Source: Pholis gunnellus
Lineage: Eukaryota; Chordata; Actinopteri; Perciformes; Pholidae
Reading direction: 5' to 3'
DNA: 64,000 nt
NCBI GenBank assembly: GCA_910591455.2
Contig: OU342821.1
Span: forward strand, 18,551,787 to 18,615,786
This document shows, piece by piece, positions 62,905 to 64,000 of the stretch (the first letter of the stretch is position 1; each line of letters opens with the position of its first letter). Below the pieces are notes generated by a model. The model saw only the letters and a list, made by a program, of their open reading frames with translations. It made no database searches and was not told where the DNA came from. Position numbers and translations under genes: made by a program.

Positions 62905-63543
62905 GTATTCACACAACCATCGATATTTACTTGATTTGCTGCTGAACAAATCAGCCGGTAAAGACCAGCCGGAGCCTTCTCAGTTATCTACAAATATATA
63001 TAAAAAGAGAATACTGTGTTTTAGAGTTGTAGCTATTCAACAGTGTCGGCCAATTAAGACGTTAATATTTTCTCTGCCACCACAAGTCTTAATAATCCGC
63101 TTCTTAAGTCTATTTCTGCTTTAAAAAACAGCATCAATATGTTTATTTTACAACATTTCTCAGCACTATATCATGTAATGGTGTATTTTTATTATAATCC
63201 ACAGTCATTGCCACAGAGCAGACAGGTAACACCACCATGTCAGGCTTTTCATAACCTCACATATGTCGCTGGTAGACTTTATTTTTCATAACCCCCCCCC
63301 ACGTTCATTAGTTTGTCTCGTAGTCACTCTGAAGTTTCACGTCTACGTTCACTTATTGTTTCTCTAATTTCATTTTGAACAACAGCAAAGAAAGTTCCTC
63401 ATTCATCCAAAACACTGTGATCATTAAGAATGCAGCAATACAAACATGTGAAATGATGCATATTTCATGTTTCCAAAGACAATTTTACAAATTCTTCTCA
63501 CTGACGAGCATCCTAATTCGTTGTCTTTGCTGTTGTGTGACAG
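62905..63543 (+). other. mast4 intron 6 (639 bp)
   Basis: The borders are GTATTC ... TGTGTGACAG. It includes a C-run near 63292-63300, and nothing else was recognised. Confidence 0.85.
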
Positions 63544-63622
63544 GACTGATGGTCGCCGCTGGTCGTTGGCCTCCCTTCCCTCCTCTGGATATGGAACCAA
63601 CACGCCCAGCTCCACCGTCTCT
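63544..63622 (+). CDS. mast4: mast4 common exon (RRWSLASLPSSGYGTNTPSS)
   Basis: This 79-nt exon completes the split Arg, then reads TDGRRWSLASLPSSGYGTNT followed by PSSTVS and the donor TCT|GTAAGC in phase 0. The peptide is one of the most conserved N-terminal signatures of all four MAST proteins and lies just before the DUF1908 pre-kinase domain. RRWSLAS is a strong basophilic phosphorylation and 14-3-3-like motif. The next exon, expected to encode SSCSSQEKLHQLP, lies beyond the window. Confidence 0.97.
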
Positions 63623-64000
63623 GTAAGCATCAGACATTCACCCAGTCTGACACTAAACCTAATGCACAAAGAAAGATGCCAACACAACAGAGCAGCTACA
63701 AGTGAGGTCGTTCTGTTAGAGGAACCAGTGTTGTGATTATCTTCTATTCAATAAACTACAGACCTACAGTTGTTACTAAATGATATTCAAATGATCATGA
63801 TGTTCAGATAGATTGACAGGAGAGACTCATTAGGGTGAAAAGCTTAAAACGATCATAAGAAATAAGACGGACCTTTATTTATACCGAGGTAAATTGTGCA
63901 GCAGTTTCAGTACAAAGTAGGAAAGAGTGTAAATATTAATATAAAATGCCAATAATATGCCAATCAAAAATGCACAATGTCAAAGAAATATAAACCGTTT
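63623..64000 (+). other. start of mast4 intron 7 (runs off window)
   Basis: It begins with consensus GTAAGC. The rest is AT-rich, with no exon or repeat recognised. The kinase, PDZ and C-terminal exons must lie to the right. Confidence 0.8.

Overview
The window is vertebrate nuclear DNA, most likely from an acanthomorph (perch-like) teleost. Supporting this are the AT-leaning intronic sequence, dense GT/CA, CT and AT microsatellites, short exons with consensus GT..AG borders separated by kilobases of intron, and several interspersed repeat families typical of teleost genomes. No prokaryotic-type gene, CRISPR array or rRNA gene was seen.

One gene is recognised: the 5' part of a plus-strand MAST-family kinase gene (microtubule-associated serine/threonine kinase), best matched to MAST4. 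The window holds the region coding for the N-terminal tail and the start of the MAST pre-kinase region. The kinase and PDZ domains lie beyond the right edge. The long isoform reads through exons 4372-4578, 17326-17479, 22997-23130, 41782-41813, (optional 50397-50477), 60658-60746, 62835-62904 and 63544-63622. All junction phases agree. The joined protein matches human MAST4 landmarks as I remember them: an acidic SSSGS(E/D)TLSE start, LDHIL, LSEDG..RR.SLGG.LTG, SNLVRM, KELSLPRRGSF, CRTSNRKSLIG, DSPRNFSPSASAHFSFARR and RRWSLASLPSSGYGTNTPSS.

Three further coding first exons lie inside the large introns. They start MDESSILRRRGLQ (31936-31974), MKAQRERLRIPGLTL (48662-48708) and MSDSSLWTVLSN (55558-55643). 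Each has the donor phase needed for the next common exon, so the locus looks like a four-promoter N-terminus switch feeding one kinase body. Start-proximal upstream ORFs are present at all four starts. Two further exon candidates are weaker: 36922-37083, and an in-frame upstream extension at 55301-55557.

Layout: 1-3998 is upstream flank with a repeat cluster. 3999-4371 is a GC-box/CCAAT promoter and 5' UTR. 4579-17325 is intron 1 (LINE remnant, repeats, a minus-strand open frame). 17480-22996 is intron 2 (AT microsatellite, promoter-like triad). 23131-41781 is intron 3 (hAT element with a perfect 8-bp target duplication, MDESS promoter, MITEs). 41814-60657 is intron 4 (long fold-back, MKAQ and MSDSS promoters, cassette exon, very long TG, CT and C tracts). 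60747-64000 holds the closely spaced common exons. I found no clearly new biological system. The most interesting items are the promoter and uORF architecture and a few unassigned open frames and fold-backs.
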